Assembly: GCA_949825065.1 (NCBI GenBank)
Contig: OX463847.1
Span: 38,187,042 to 38,251,041 of the forward strand
DNA length: 64,000 nucleotides
Source: Odontocerum albicorne
Lineage: Eukaryota; Arthropoda; Insecta; Trichoptera; Odontoceridae
Direction: 5' to 3'
Part shown: one piece after another, positions 31,190-42,078 of the stretch
Layout of the letters: each line of letters starts with the position of its first letter
Numbering within the stretch: position 1 is the first letter of the stretch
Program-made: the position numbers and the translations under genes
Notes under the pieces: model-generated
What the model was told of the DNA's origin: nothing
Databases searched by the model: none
The model's input: the letters and a program-made list of their open reading frames with translations, nothing else

Positions 31190-32130
31190 ACTAGATAGGT
31201 TAAGCAACTAAACAGTAATACAAAATTAGATAGTATTTAAGCAATAATACAACAGCTAAGCAACTTTGATATATAGTAGCTAAGCAAATATACAGTACTT
31301 AAGAAACTAGACAGAAATTAAGCGATTTCACTGTATGTAAGCTACTGCACAATACTTATGCAACAAGAAGCTAATCAACTAGACAGTAACTAAGCAATTT
31401 GACTTTAGCAATATAATTGTAACTAAGTAATTAGACAGTAACTAAGCAAGTATATAGTAATAACCACAAGAAGCTAAGCAACTAGACAGTAACTAAGCAA
31501 TTTGACTTTAGCAACATAATTGTAACTAAGTAATTAGACAGTAATTAGTAACTAGACAGTAACTAAGCAAGTATATAGTAATAAACAACTAGACAGTATT
31601 TTAGCAATTACGAGTATATAATAATTAAGCAACTAGGCAGTCCTTGAGCAACTAAGTAGTAGCTAAGCAAATATACAGTAACTAAGCAACTAGACAGTTA
31701 TTAAACTAGTGAACAATAACATATAAACTGGAGAGTAATTAAGTAACTGTTTAAGTATAGTACCCGGCGGTAAGTAATACAAATCGGGCTTAAGAAAGAG
31801 ACTGTCGGCCATAATCAGCTAACTTCGGCTTTGTAGAGCGTCGTCTCTGTCCCTAGAACGCTTGACAACGACTGACAAATCGCGACGAAACGCGTGTATG
31901 AATGACAGAGACGACGTTCTACAAAGCCGAAGTTAGCCGATTATGGCCGACAGTCTCTTTCGATGTGCATTACTTACCGTCGGGTACTGTAGCTAAGTAA
32001 CTGGAAACTAAGTCTAAAGCAATTAGATAGAAATTAAGCAACTAAACAGTAGTAACGTAACTTAATAGTAGTAAAGCAACTAGACTGTGGCTTAGCAATT
32101 AGTCAGTATGTTAGCTAAGCAACTAGAAAA
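31190..32130. repeat. degenerate ~20-bp array (AAGCAACTAGACAGTAACT)
   Basis: AAGCAACTAGACAGTAACTA-type units with many indels and substitutions recur from 31190 to 31755 and again from 31992 to 32130. The interruption at 31758-31989 is a MITE, so the array predates the MITE insertion. Confidence 0.85.
31758..31989. mobile_element. palindromic MITE, copy 2 (intact ends)
   Basis: The ends are TAGTACCCGGCGGTAAGTAA at the left and CAGTACCCGACGGTAAGTAA in reverse complement at the right. TA at 31756-31757 and 31990-31991 is the target duplication. The arms (GACTGTCGGCCATAATCAGC, AACTTCGGCTTTGTAGAGCG, CGTCTCTGTC) are mirrored by GACAGAGACGACGTTCTACA, AAGCCGAAGTTAGCCGATTA and TGGCCGACAGTCTC. The loop is about 55 bp. 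The length is 232 bp. It is non-autonomous. Confidence 0.93.
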
Positions 32131-32134
32131 TAGT

Positions 32135-32635
32135 TAGGATCTTTGTTAGAAATGTAGTTATGTTAGAACCGTAGTACATACCGTGTGAACTGTAGTTCAA
32201 AATAATTTAACTACAGCATGTATATAATTTTTGACATCTATATTTTTTATTTTATTATATTCAAAATCAAACTAACAGAACGAATACCGATTTATAAACC
32301 ATCTCATGAAAATTCTTTTAAACTTTCGTAACGAACTTTCATTCAAAGCTTATTTGAAATTCAATACGTCACCCTATGAATTTTAAGAGCTTGATATCTC
32401 TTCCAGGAAATTTTAACGAAATTCTTGTATCTATTTAAATTTCTTAACTATGAAGGTTTTACGTAGAAAAAACTAAGTTTTTGTTTCTGAAGTTTTATTC
32501 GTCGTTCACCTACACAAGTATACGCAGTCTAAAGCCTTATTATTTTTTTTATAATTGAAAGATCTTGGAGAAGATGACAAGTCGTATTTTATATTTTTTG
32601 AAGGACAGTGAAAATTAGATTAAAGAACTTGAAAG
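32135..32635. other. unassigned AT-rich sequence
   Basis: No feature was recognised. Confidence 0.35.
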
Positions 32636-32639
32636 AAGT

Positions 32640-32830
32640 CTCATTGATAAAATGTCTTCTTCTTCTCGTACTACCACCTCTCATCGGAGATTGGCTACCA
32701 CCATGGCAATCTCTATTCTGTTCACTGCAGCCAGGAACTACTAAGTAAAACTGCACTCAAACCCCTCGCAGGTTATTGAGCCAACATATGCAGCATCTTC
32801 CTCTTTCTCATTTGTCATGTATTTTTCCTT
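32640..32830 (-). pseudogene. probable LINE RT C-terminal tail
   Basis: The minus strand encodes LAAVNRIEIAMVVANLR followed by a charged end. This resembles the last residues of some LINE reverse transcriptases, where a conserved Ala-Asn-Leu-Arg sits before the stop. It is short and weak. Confidence 0.35.
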
Positions 32831-33089
32831 GAACAGTTGTGAAATAACGTATCTTATGTTTATCATTACGGGACGAGATATTGCAACTTGCGAACCTTCA
32901 GAGTTTTCAGCCGTTTTCAGTATTTATACATAGCAGCAAGTAATTTCACATTTTTAGTGAAAATCTTTCCAAGGAATCTTAAGGGTACGTCGGTAGACAC
33001 ATATCTAAAAAGATCCTAGTGGTACTTTTTGGTTCAATGTCCTATCATTTATTCCATAGAAAAGAACATGTAACAGCGAACAATACACA

Positions 33090-33985
33090 TACGAGGGTCA
33101 TCCAGAAACTAAGGTTACAAGGGCTCCTGAGGCCGGGGGAATTTTTTTTGTTTCAAAGTTGGTGCATCTGACGTGTAGGGGAGATCTTAACGGTCAGTTT
33201 GTTTGGTTCTACGTGTTTGTCACCCATTTTGTTCAGTCACAGTAAATTTTTCCGATGGAGAGGTCGTCGCGGACTCCTGCCACCTCTCGTCTATGCGAGA
33301 CCCGCGCGGTCATCCGTTTTTTGACTTTGCAGAACAATACCGCCGCGATTATCGATCGGAAGCTCGTGGAAGTTTATGGTAGTGATGTGATGAGTCAACA
33401 ACATGTCACGAAGTGGGTTAGGTTGTTCAGAGAAGGCCGTACTGATATTCATGACGAGGCAATGCAGTGATTTCTAACGAATTTGTGCAAAAAATTGAAG
33501 AACAAGTGCGAAATGACCGCCATGTGACGCTTGACGACCTTCACGAAGAATTTTCTGACATTTCTCAGTCTCCTTGGTAATATTGTGTCGGAAAAACTTG
33601 GTTACAAGAAGTTGTGTGTGAGATGGGTGCCCAGAATGCTCACACCGGAACACCGTCAAAATCGCATGATCGCCGCGCGTGAATGTTTGGATCGTTTTGC
33701 ACATGAGGGAGAAGCTTTTTTGGACTCTCGTGACGGGGGATGATACGTGGGTGTGTCACTACACCCCAACAATCAGGAGGTCGAGTAAGCTGTGAAGAAG
33801 TGGCTTAAAGAGCTGGCGGCGGAGGTCTAGAGTGCCTTGACTACAGAAATGTCTCGATCTCGACGGCAATTACGTTGAAAAATAGTTTAATATATTTGTG
33901 AAGTATCCTGTGAATTTCAATTAAATACAAGCATTTTTCGATCCTACATAAATGTTGTAACTTTACTTTATGGATGACCCTCGTA
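33090..33985 (+). mobile_element. internally deleted mariner transposon, 896 bp
   Basis: The terminal inverted repeats are TACGAGGGTCATCCAGAAAC at the left and TACGAGGGTCATCCATAAAG in reverse complement at the right (from 33985). TA is at both ends. The inner frame is a broken mariner transposase. It is a different lineage from 7032-7982, since neither the TIRs nor the protein match closely. Confidence 0.93.
33255..33885 (+). pseudogene. mariner transposase, frameshifted and deleted
   Basis: The N-terminal helix-turn-helix region (ETRAVIRFLTLQ to TKWVRLFREGRTDIHDE) is intact up to a frameshift near 33460. The linker VQKIEEQVRNDRHVTLDDL follows, then after a further shift GYKKLCVRWVPRMLTPEHR and, in another frame, TLVTGDDTWVCHYTP with the first catalytic Asp. 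Sequence then jumps to KKWLKELAAE and ends CLDLDGNYVEK with TAG at 33883-33885. The second and third catalytic Asp are missing. Confidence 0.92.
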
Positions 33986-33989
33986 CTCT

Positions 33990-34620
33990 CGTATATCAAA
34001 CTTTTAAAAATATGCGCAACGTGTCGAACTTCTCACGGTATGCAATTATAGATGTCTAGAAACAGGAAGGCGAGAATCGATCGCCGTATTCCTACTGAAT
34101 GTTCTCCCAAGTAGTTCAAACTGTCTCTCATTATTAGAAGTACCAAGTTTGTACGTCTTTGATGAATACTCGTATGTTATTGTCGTGAAAGAAATTATCC
34201 TTTGTTACACATACCAACTTACAGAATGAATATCATGGCTAAACAGTCACGTGTGGTAGATATATTTAACTAACTGAATGACACTGTAGATATATTCTTA
34301 ACATCTTCAGACGGTTTGGGAAATTTTACGTTATTAATAATGAAAATGATTTTTTAACAAACGAAAAATTGAACTTGTTTCAATCTACAATTGGGAAGAG
34401 CTGGTTTTTTCCGTATTTTTTTCCAGGAGAATATACAAAGTTAGTTGGATTAGTTTTTAAATATAAAAATATCTAACATAATAAAAGACAAAAAAAATCT
34501 TCAAAACTACTTTGCACGGATTTGTCACATTTTTCCTCTGTATGAGAATTTTTCCATAGCTAATTTATCAGGACTTGGAATTTGTGTTCACAGTACAATA
34601 ATTTTGTTTTTAAGCTTATT
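33990..34620. other. unassigned AT-rich sequence
   Basis: No feature was recognised. Confidence 0.35.
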
Positions 34621-34626
34621 TAAATG

Positions 34627-34740
34627 CATGACCTCTGTAGTCTAGTTGGTAAAACGCTTGACTTCCAATCGAGGATTACGAAATTCAATTTCCGATGGTA
34701 CCGAGAACGAAATTCAAAAAAAGGGTTCCAGTGTGACAGA
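34627..34740 (+). mobile_element. SINE-B-like tRNA-derived remnant
   Basis: GACCTCTGTAGTCTAGTTGG then TAAAACGCTTGACTTCCAAT has the A-box region. AAATTCAATTTCCG stands where GGTTCAATCCC is expected. The 3' side runs into the 27-bp array. Confidence 0.52.
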
Positions 34741-34744
34741 ATAG

Positions 34745-35047
34745 GGAGATAAATGTGGGCAAAATCTTGTATGAGATAAATGTGGGCAAAAGCTGTTGTG
34801 AGATAAATGTAGGCAAAAGCTGGTATGAGATAAATGTGGGCAAAACCTGTTGTGAGATAAATGTTGACAAAAGCTGTTGTGAGATAAATGTGGGCAAAAG
34901 TTGTTGTTAGATAAATGTGGTTAAAAGCTATTGTGAGATAAATGTGGGTAAAAACTGCTGTGAGATTAATGTGGGCAAAAGCTGTTGTGAGATAAATGTG
35001 GGCAAAAGCTGTTGTGAGATAAATGATTTTTACACATGAGATAAATG
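34745..35047. repeat. 27-bp minisatellite, about 11 units
   Basis: The unit is GAGATAAATGTGGGCAAAAG plus CTGTTGT. The last units shorten to GAGATAAATGATTTTTACAC. The period is a multiple of three and gives a repetitive minus-strand frame that is not a gene. Confidence 0.93.
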
Positions 35048-35051
35048 ATGT

Positions 35052-35635
35052 TTACACGTAAACTATTTAGTCTGGCTGACATTTTTTTAATTATCGTAAC
35101 AATTCATAAATACTTTGAAAGTCTCAACGTTCTGTTATCATAAAATAAGCCTCAGCGCCCATTAAAAACTAAAATGAGGTGATATTGTTGACAACTCAAC
35201 ACGGCAACAATTTCAAGAAAGTAACAACAGTTAATCATGGAATTTAAAACTAGTGATTATTAATTGTTCATATTTTCATGTTAAGTTACTTTGTTACATT
35301 TACAAATATATTCCAGATTTTTTTTTTTTAAATAAATTTGTTGATCATGGAAGTATTTGCTTTTTCTCATGTATTTTATATTTGTATATACAGGTACGGA
35401 GATCTCTCACAATACTTGGAATGGTAGCGGGCATACTCGATAAAAATTGTAAGGTAAAATCAGGGGTATTATTTCCCATACCATTATATAGAGAGCAAGA
35501 TGAGTTTCAAATATCATTGAAGCCTTTTTTCTCATGATTTTGACCCAATTAGAAAATTAAGCTGCCGAATTGAATTGGCACGTGTAGGATTTTCCAAGAA
35601 GAAATCAGTTTTCTGTAATAATTTCTTCAATCATC
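35052..35635. other. unassigned sequence
   Basis: The 94-codon plus-strand frame at 35253-35537 shows no recognisable domain. Confidence 0.3.
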
Positions 35636-35639
35636 CATC

Positions 35640-35950
35640 TGTTGTCAGGCTGATAGCGTTTCAACGGTTAGACGTATAAGAAACAGTCACTGTGCTGCGA
35701 ACATGAGTCAGCATTGCCAGACTACTCAGCAGGATCCACATGTCTGCGACGTTTGCGGGAGGGCATCTAGGATCTGGCAGTTTCTGGCACCTAGAATCTG
35801 GGGAGTATGCATCTAGGATCTAGCTGTTTCTCAAAGAAGATCACATGATCGACGTGGAAGAACAGCTCAAGATTTGCTTTGGAGTGGCGAAGAGATCGAC
35901 CATGAGACCCAGCAACGATGACGATGATTTATGATGTTAAAATTCGTATC
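35640..35950 (+). pseudogene. LINE-G C-terminal remnant
   Basis: TCAGCAGGATCCACATGTCT then GCGACGTTTGCGGGAGGGCA encodes CDVCGRASRIW, a Cys-x2-Cys end like that of LINE ORF2 proteins. CACATGATCGACGTGGAAGA then continues as SHDRRGRTAQDLLWSGEEI. The same segments appear at 62850-63045. The middle contains a duplicated ATCTAGGATCTGGCAG-type motif (35765-35830). Confidence 0.52.
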
Positions 35951-36046
35951 TCAAAAGATGAAGCCACCGAGCAGGAATTCGACGAGAGTTCTTAAATACC
36001 ACAAAGTGTCAAAAGATGACTGCCTATCTTGGTCTTATATTATGGT

Positions 36047-36062
36047 GGGGGGGGGGGGGGGG
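36047..36062. repeat. G16 homopolymer
   Basis: Sixteen consecutive G on the plus strand, strongly at odds with the AT-rich context. It is a likely sequencing-error and slippage site. Confidence 0.97.
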
Positions 36063-36084
36063 TAAATACTGTTTCCTAAAATAA

Positions 36085-36255
36085 ACATTGATCGGCGAAG
36101 TCAAGGGTTGACGCAAAATCGGTAGAAGGCGTCTGTCATGGTTACGTAACATTCACGAAAGACCAGGTATCCAGACCGTTGAGAAGTTATTTCATGCCTC
36201 AAAAGATATTGTTATTTTCAATAGTAATCACAAACGTCAGGGAGACCAGACACGA
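36085..36255 (+). pseudogene. LINE (RTE-like) RT C-terminal tail
   Basis: The frame reads IGEVKG, a stop, then RKIGRRRLSWLRNIHERPG followed by QTVEKLFHASKD. This is the GKxEGxRxxGRRRxSWLxNIRxWTGxxSxxxLFRAAxDR tail of RTE-like reverse transcriptases and parallels the C-terminal part of the 42097-42705 frame. At about 36256 it changes into another LINE fragment. Confidence 0.75.
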
Positions 36256-36257
36256 TA

Positions 36258-36475
36258 CATCTAAGACCTTGGAATCTTGTTTAATAGTCAACTTAAATTA
36301 GATTCTCATGTCGAGAGTATGTGTTTGTTTGTCAATAAAGTTCTGGAATTTGTAATGAATTTGAGGTATTTAGGTAGCACTGTATTGAGATATACGAGTA
36401 TTTATGAATCACTAGTTCACAGTAGATTTATATGGAACTCAAGAAGAATCCAAAACTTGCTGATAGTTGAGTGAG
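36258..36475 (+). pseudogene. LINE (Jockey/R1-type) RT fragment
   Basis: The frame encodes LGILFNSQLKLDSHVESMCL, then FVNKVLEFVMNL and YESLVHSRFIWNS. This follows the DLGVxFDSxLxFxxHI...LGFVxR...LYxSLVRSxLEY order after the RT active site in Jockey-type LINEs. It stops at 36472. Confidence 0.7.
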
Positions 36476-36479
36476 TCCT

Positions 36480-37608
36480 CCTTTGACACATTTATTGGAG
36501 ATTATGTGGATTTTATCAATGGGTCAATCTCACATTTTTAATTAATATGGATGATTTTTACTCATTTAGCATTATATAGCTCGCTCAATTGATGCTAGTA
36601 CAATACATAGTACAAACAAGAAAAAATCCTGTTGAGGAAAGATGAGCAAGAGGAAGACATTCTATAAGATGAATGGATTAAATACAGAAGTGAACAGGAT
36701 CATTTTAAAGCACTGTATTCAACATGGTCCAGAAATGAAAGTGATGAAGACGGGTGGTTCGTTGAGTTCGAGACATAGCAGTGGACGACACTCAGCATCA
36801 AGACGACACTCAGTATCAACAATGTTTTTTTTTCAAGTAACTGATAATTATTGGCGCCATCGCGTAGTAAGGTTGTTTTTGGTGCTGTATTCATGACCAT
36901 AGCCTTTAAGATTATCACCAGTCGCAAATGGAACTAACTTGTTGAACGAATTTTCTCACATTGATATCTTTCATAACCTAGTGGAAATATTGAGCATTGA
37001 GCACCTTTTTAAACGTTGTTAACATATATTTATTAAAAAAAATATATTATCTACGCCGTACTTAATATACGAAAATATCACTCATTTATTTTCTACTCAT
37101 TCCACTATCAAAGATTTATGTATTTTATTTTTATTCAATGTTACTTTATTATGATATAATTTTTCGCGCATCTTCAATAAGAGCAGAATATATTTATATA
37201 TGACATTTTAGTGTCAGCTTCATCTGGTAGAATTATATTATATTTGAGTAGGACACATCTGTGGCACGATTTCTAAAATTCCACTGCAGTTGTGAAAACT
37301 TTTATAAACTCATTTCAGCTTGAATTCTCAGTTTCAATGTACAGAACTTCAACTTGTCGGAGCTCAGTTTAAAACGTAATTTTCATTTTTATTTTGTCAA
37401 AGGAATTTTAATATTCCATGGAGTTTTCTGTATTTATTTTTTCCACGTTTTTTTCTCCATGAATTGAATGCATTGATTTCTTGTCAAAAATAGGAAAAAC
37501 GCAATTGATATTTTCTTGTTATTTTTGCGACATATTAAAAATATATTTTGAATAATTCTTATTCAATAAATACTTAACATTTAAGTGTTCATATATTTTG
37601 TGTATTTT
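36480..37608. other. unassigned AT-rich sequence
   Basis: A short segment (TTTTAAAGCACTGTATTCAA, 36700-36725) loosely matches 58556-58580 (TCTTTAAGCGCTGCATTCAA), hinting at a shared old repeat. The opposed frames at 36642-36927 have no domain. Confidence 0.35.
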
Positions 37609-37614
37609 TTCCTA

Positions 37615-38245
37615 AATAGTTAATTCATCCCCTCTATAATGGTTGGTTACAGACACATCAAACTTACTTATGTAATTTTATGGGTAAATATAATAATTCA
37701 TCCACTCTATAATGATTGGTTACAACACATCAAACTTACTTATGTAACTTTATGGGTAAATATAGTATAATAATTTATTCACTCTTTAATGGTTGGTTAC
37801 AACACATCAAACTTACTAATGTAATTTATGTAATTATTATATATATAATTACTAATGTAATTATATATATTTAATAATTTATCCACTCTATAATGGTAAG
37901 TGACAAACATATCAAACTTACTTATGTAATTTATGGGTAAATACAATATAATAATTCACCCACCCTATAATGGTTGGTTACAACTCGTCAAACTTACGAG
38001 TATTTATGTAATTTTATGGGTAAATATAATAATTCATCCACTCTATATTGGTTGGTGACAACACGTCAAACTTACTTATGTAAATATAATCATTCATCCG
38101 CTCTATAATGGTTGATGATAACACGTCAAACTTACTTTTGTAATTTTATGTGTATATATACATAATAATCAATCTACTCTATAATTGTTGATGACAACAA
38201 ATCAAACTTACTTACGTAATTTATGTGTAAATATAATAATAAAAG
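37615..38245. repeat. degenerate ~70-bp tandem repeat, about 9 units
   Basis: Units contain ATTCATCCACTCTATAATGG, TTGGTTACAACACATCAAAC, TTACTTATGTAATTTTATGG and GTAAATATA. Spacing varies between about 60 and 85 bp, and the array is old. Confidence 0.85.
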
Positions 38246-38249
38246 GTAA

Positions 38250-38920
38250 AAATTTCAAGTTTGTCAATTTTAAGCTTCAATTAAACTTTAAAAAAATTAC
38301 AATCGATCTACAAGTGAAAAAGTTTTTCGAATAAGAAACTGGGTAAAGGTATGGCATTTGGTTTATCAAATTTGTCATATAAAGAGTAACTGAAAAACGT
38401 ATGATCCACAAGTAAGTATAATAACCTCAATGTTCTTAGGTCATATTTTGATAGATTGTCTTTTTTCGATGACTCGAGATTCGTAGATGTACCTTTGATC
38501 TTATGTAACTTTATACAATCTTGAATAATCTCTAGACTCTGGAACGAATTGATGAATTTGTTTCTTCTCTCTGTCTATCTCTTAGAACACCTGCTTTTTT
38601 CAGCATGACTTCATATAGGAATAATGCAGGCTTTTACAACCCAAAAGTGGGAATGTGCTGAGAGTACAGTGTGGTCCTGAATTGGATGTGGGTATGTTTA
38701 GGAGGTGTGGTGAATCAACGAAAACGTGTGTTTTTTTTACTCCATCTATCATATATAACAACCATCGTAAGATATCTGATTTTGCGCTCGAGGTTTGCAG
38801 GTTTAATTCATTTTGTAACTATAATTTCTAAAGATTTTACATTTGTTTAATTGTGCAGTTGTAATTGCATAGTTGACCTTATTATTTTACTGTTATACGC
38901 ATCTTATTATATTTTTCAAT
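38250..38920. other. unassigned sequence
   Basis: No feature was recognised. Confidence 0.35.
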
Positions 38921-39675
38921 TAGGTGTTAACATAAGCTGTGTCCGTTTTTTTCCAATTTAAAAATGAGCACCAAAAGTAAAACAAAATGGTCAATGTTAT
39001 ACATCATTCGAAAGAAAATTTTCTGCTCTACAATATATTGTGTTTGCTTTTACGTTACATATATTATTTTATTTGATTACAATCCTTCAAAATGGAATGT
39101 AAAGTAGACGAAAGTGAGCATTTTCGACACCTCCTTCTGTTCGCGTTCAATCGAGGGAATATAGCTGCTCGCGATATTTGCGAAGTGTACGGGGAAGATG
39201 CTATGAATGAAAGGACAGCTCATCGATGGTTTTTGCATATCAAAGATGGGAATTACGACTTGAAAGACATGGAGCGTTCCGGACGACCAGTGGACTTCGA
39301 TGAGGATCGCTTAAACCATATTATTCATGAAGATCCCCTAAATTACCGTCTTTGAAACGCAAAAACCATCGACGAGCTGTCCTTTAATTCATAACATCTT
39401 CACCGTACACTTCGCAAATATCGCGAGCAGCTTTATTCCCTCGATTGAACGCGAACAGACGGAGGTGTCAAAAATGTTCACTTTCGTCTACTTGACATTC
39501 CATTTCGAAGGCTTATAATCAAATAAAATAATATATGTAACGTAAAAGCAAGCACAACATCTTGTAGAGCAGAACATTTTCTTTCGAATGACGTATAACC
39601 TTTACCATTTTGTTTTACTTTTGGTGTTCATTTTTAAATTTGGAACAGAACGGACACAACTTATGTTAACACTTA
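38921..39675. mobile_element. mariner-derived foldback element, 755 bp
   Basis: The left arm 38921-39208 and right arm 39388-39675 are inverted copies of 288 bp each with no net gap, differing at roughly one position in ten by eye. Each outer end is TA followed by RGTGTTAACATAAG and TGTGTCCGTT. Each arm includes the 5' untranslated leader and the first ~39 codons of a mariner-type transposase (MECxVDESEHF). The 179-bp spacer continues the left arm's reading frame. A third, single arm lies at 55068-55330. Confidence 0.92.
39092..39355 (+). pseudogene. mariner-type transposase N-terminus in foldback
   Basis: The 87-codon frame starts ATG (MECKVDESEHFRHLLLF) and carries the first helix-turn-helix (NRGNIAARDICEVYGEDAM), the HRWFLHIKDGNYDLKD region and the linker RSGRPVDFDEDRLNHIIHED. 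It then ends. No catalytic domain is present. The right arm repeats the first ~39 codons on the opposite strand with a stop. Confidence 0.9.
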
Positions 39676-39819
39676 TACATAGCTATCTCTCCAAAAACAT
39701 AATTCGGAGATACTAAAACTCCTAAAAGTGTTCTTTTTTTTTCATTGCTAATCTCGTATACATCGCAAACACGGTTTTTTTACATACATTTGTAAATAAT
39801 TTTTCATTTATCGTATTTT

Positions 39820-40095
39820 TCAACGAAAACTGCTAAATCGTTTTCATTCTCTGCCACAGTTATAATATCATTTCCATAAATAAATCATTCACAATCAAAT
39901 CTGATATTTTCACCTCCCTTAGTTTTTTTCTTAATCTCGTCAGGAAAGATCAATACAAATACTGAGCACGCATAGAGTCACCATACATCCTTGTTTCATA
40001 TCGTTTTAAATGCCAATAATGCAGTCATCTGTTCGTCCACCTGACATATACCACATTGTATTCATATAGAGATGAAATCGATCTGCTTAGTTTGC
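39820..40095 (-). pseudogene. LINE-A RT core fragment
   Basis: The minus strand encodes WYMSGGRTDDCIIGI, then MKQGCMVTLCVLSICIDLS followed by RLRKKLREVKISDLIVND. This corresponds to the GVKQGCVMSPxLFNIFMD...KLRE motif region of LINE reverse transcriptases, upstream of the catalytic box. It has frameshifts. It is the only piece of RT core that I assign to LINE-A. Confidence 0.6.
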
Positions 40096-40263
40096 AGTTG
40101 ACTGATTTCTGAGTACTAATAAGGAGCATATTATAATATTATAAAGACTATGTTTAAAAATAGTTGAAGATTCCTTTTTGAAAGATTTTAAGTCAAATTA
40201 ACAAAAATACTGTAGGTCAAGAATTTCTGACAAAAATATTTGTAATCAAACGAAATATAATTG

Positions 40264-40690
40264 ATATATATTTTCAAAACAGGCTTAACCTAATTACTTT
40301 GAAAAATACAAGATATATTAAAAATAAAGAAAAATTACATAGAATTAAATAAAAAATAATGTACATGCATACATACGAGTGTATACACACAAACATATGA
40401 TACACATACTCGTATATTCACGGTCACTTAAGTACGTTGATGAGTGCTTTCTAACGCGCTCAATCTTAGAAGAAAATTTACTTTTGCTTTTGGTAATGTG
40501 ATATGAAATATGTCAATATCCGAAGCAGTCCCGTTCAGAAGAGTTAAGACCCTTCCAACAGGCATAGCGGCTGAAAGACCCGTTCTTGCGTATGTTATTG
40601 AGAACAGTTCTTGCCGGCGCAGTCTAGTGTAATTGTTAGGAACATTTAACGCTAATCTTTGTAGTAATGCTGGACAGCTCACAACTCCTC
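40264..40690 (-). mobile_element. LINE-E copy (RT C-terminus and 3' UTR)
   Basis: The minus-strand frame 40682-40428 encodes CPALLQRLALNVPNNYTRLR followed by RQELFSITYARTGLSAAMP and VGRVLTLLNG. This is like the C-terminal ELLxRIxFxVPxxxTRxRxxF...PLxRMLxxYN tail of LINE reverse transcriptases. The 3' UTR runs to TTCAAAGTAATTAGGTTAAG near 40300. It is 5'-truncated. The same frame recurs at 59150-59413. Confidence 0.8.
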
Positions 40691-40694
40691 GAAC

Positions 40695-40965
40695 GAGTTT
40701 GACAACGTATACCAGGAGACAATGTAGATAAAACGGTATATTTCCTAAACTTTAATATTTGGATAAGCATAAATAATAAAAATTGAAGCTTGAACTTCCT
40801 TTTATAAGCTGTTTTTCATTTTAAAGTCTCCGAAATACCAAGATTCCTCAAGAAAATTTTGTTCGTTTTATGTGTCCCTCCAGTACTGACATGAGACATT
40901 GAAACGTTAAAGTTCACGAAGCAAATAATACAAACGCTCTGGATGATACAGGGTCATAAATACAA
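40695..40965. other. unassigned sequence
   Basis: No feature was recognised. Confidence 0.3.
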
Positions 40966-40969
40966 CAAT

Positions 40970-41265
40970 GCTAAATATATCATGATGGAACCGGAAGACA
41001 AGAAAATAGATAAGGCAGCAGACATAAGTTGCAGATATGACTTTAAGGGTGATCACTCAGAGATAAAACTGGGCAAGGAACATTGGCCAGATGACTCAGA
41101 AAGTGCCAAAGTTGGGACCTTGAACAAGGAAAATAAGTGTGGGAAGACCTCTTAATTAGTTAGTTGAATGACATTAGAAAAATGTCTGAGAGCAGCCTAG
41201 AAACAATGCACCCCAGATCTCAACCAATGGAGGAAGAGAAGAGAGATCTGCCATTGAAATCTAAT
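40970..41265 (+). pseudogene. LINE (RTE-like) RT C-terminal tail, frameshifted
   Basis: One frame reads NWARNIGQMTQKVPKLGP then TRKISVGRPLN, the other SLETMHPRSQPMEEEKRD. Together these follow the WAGHIARMxDxRWTKxxxxWxP...RSVGRPxTRW...ETMHPR tail found in insect RTE-like LINEs. The 70-codon frame at 40943-41155 is the same DNA in a different phase and is probably not real. Confidence 0.5.
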
Positions 41266-41269
41266 GGAA

Positions 41270-42075
41270 TTATTACAATGTTAATAAAGTATAAATATAT
41301 TATAGGAAAACTTTTAAGAAATACTGGGCTAGACAGATAAAAACTTATCAAATACATAAAAAAACAATCATAGCATAAAAACAATTCATTTTTTTTTCTG
41401 TTTCGTTATTTTCAAAGTTTTAACATCAAACTAGGAAAATAGAATAAGTGGCGAATCTAATATGTATATAGACAAGAAAGCGATCTCATATTGTAAAAAC
41501 ATTATCCAATACAAAAAACCAACAAATTGCGAGGGAGTTTGTTGAAGAATAAAAATAATTCTGTTTTCTAACTCTATCACTGGTTAAGAAAAATGAAAAT
41601 AGCCGCGATATTTCCATTTTTTTTCTCGTTATTACCGATTACACTGCTTAACAAAGAAAAATGCTTATTACAGAAACAAAAACAGCCATTATTTATAGAT
41701 TTTGGGGTGCTAAATTCCAAAACCTTATACAAGAAAAAGAAACTTAAAACTACCCGCACATTTATTATTTTAAACGAATATGTACGTTTAAGGATATATG
41801 TAACTTTAAACGGATCGGCAATTTTAAACATTTAGCACTCAGGTGTCAATTTGTTCACTGAAAATAGTAGTGATCTGAGTGACGAACTCAGGGAGCAGTT
41901 CTATCAGATAATTAATGTTATGGAACAGCGATACAAAGGGGAATGAAATACTTCAATATTAGCAAATTTCTATTGGACCTTGCAAACGAAGTCATCAAAT
42001 GTTTCATACAAGCAGCCGACTAAAAGACATCGCGTGTAGTACGTTTGATGTTTTTCCGTCCTAGTATTAAGATAT
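41270..42075. other. unassigned AT-rich sequence
   Basis: Opposed frames of 80 and 84 codons at 41577-41835 overlap each other exactly and have no domain, so neither is called. Confidence 0.35.
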
Positions 42076-42078
42076 CTT

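Noticed and set aside
33474..33704. 76-codon minus-strand frame in the second mariner
   Set aside because: Antisense to readable mariner transposase residues, so not coding.
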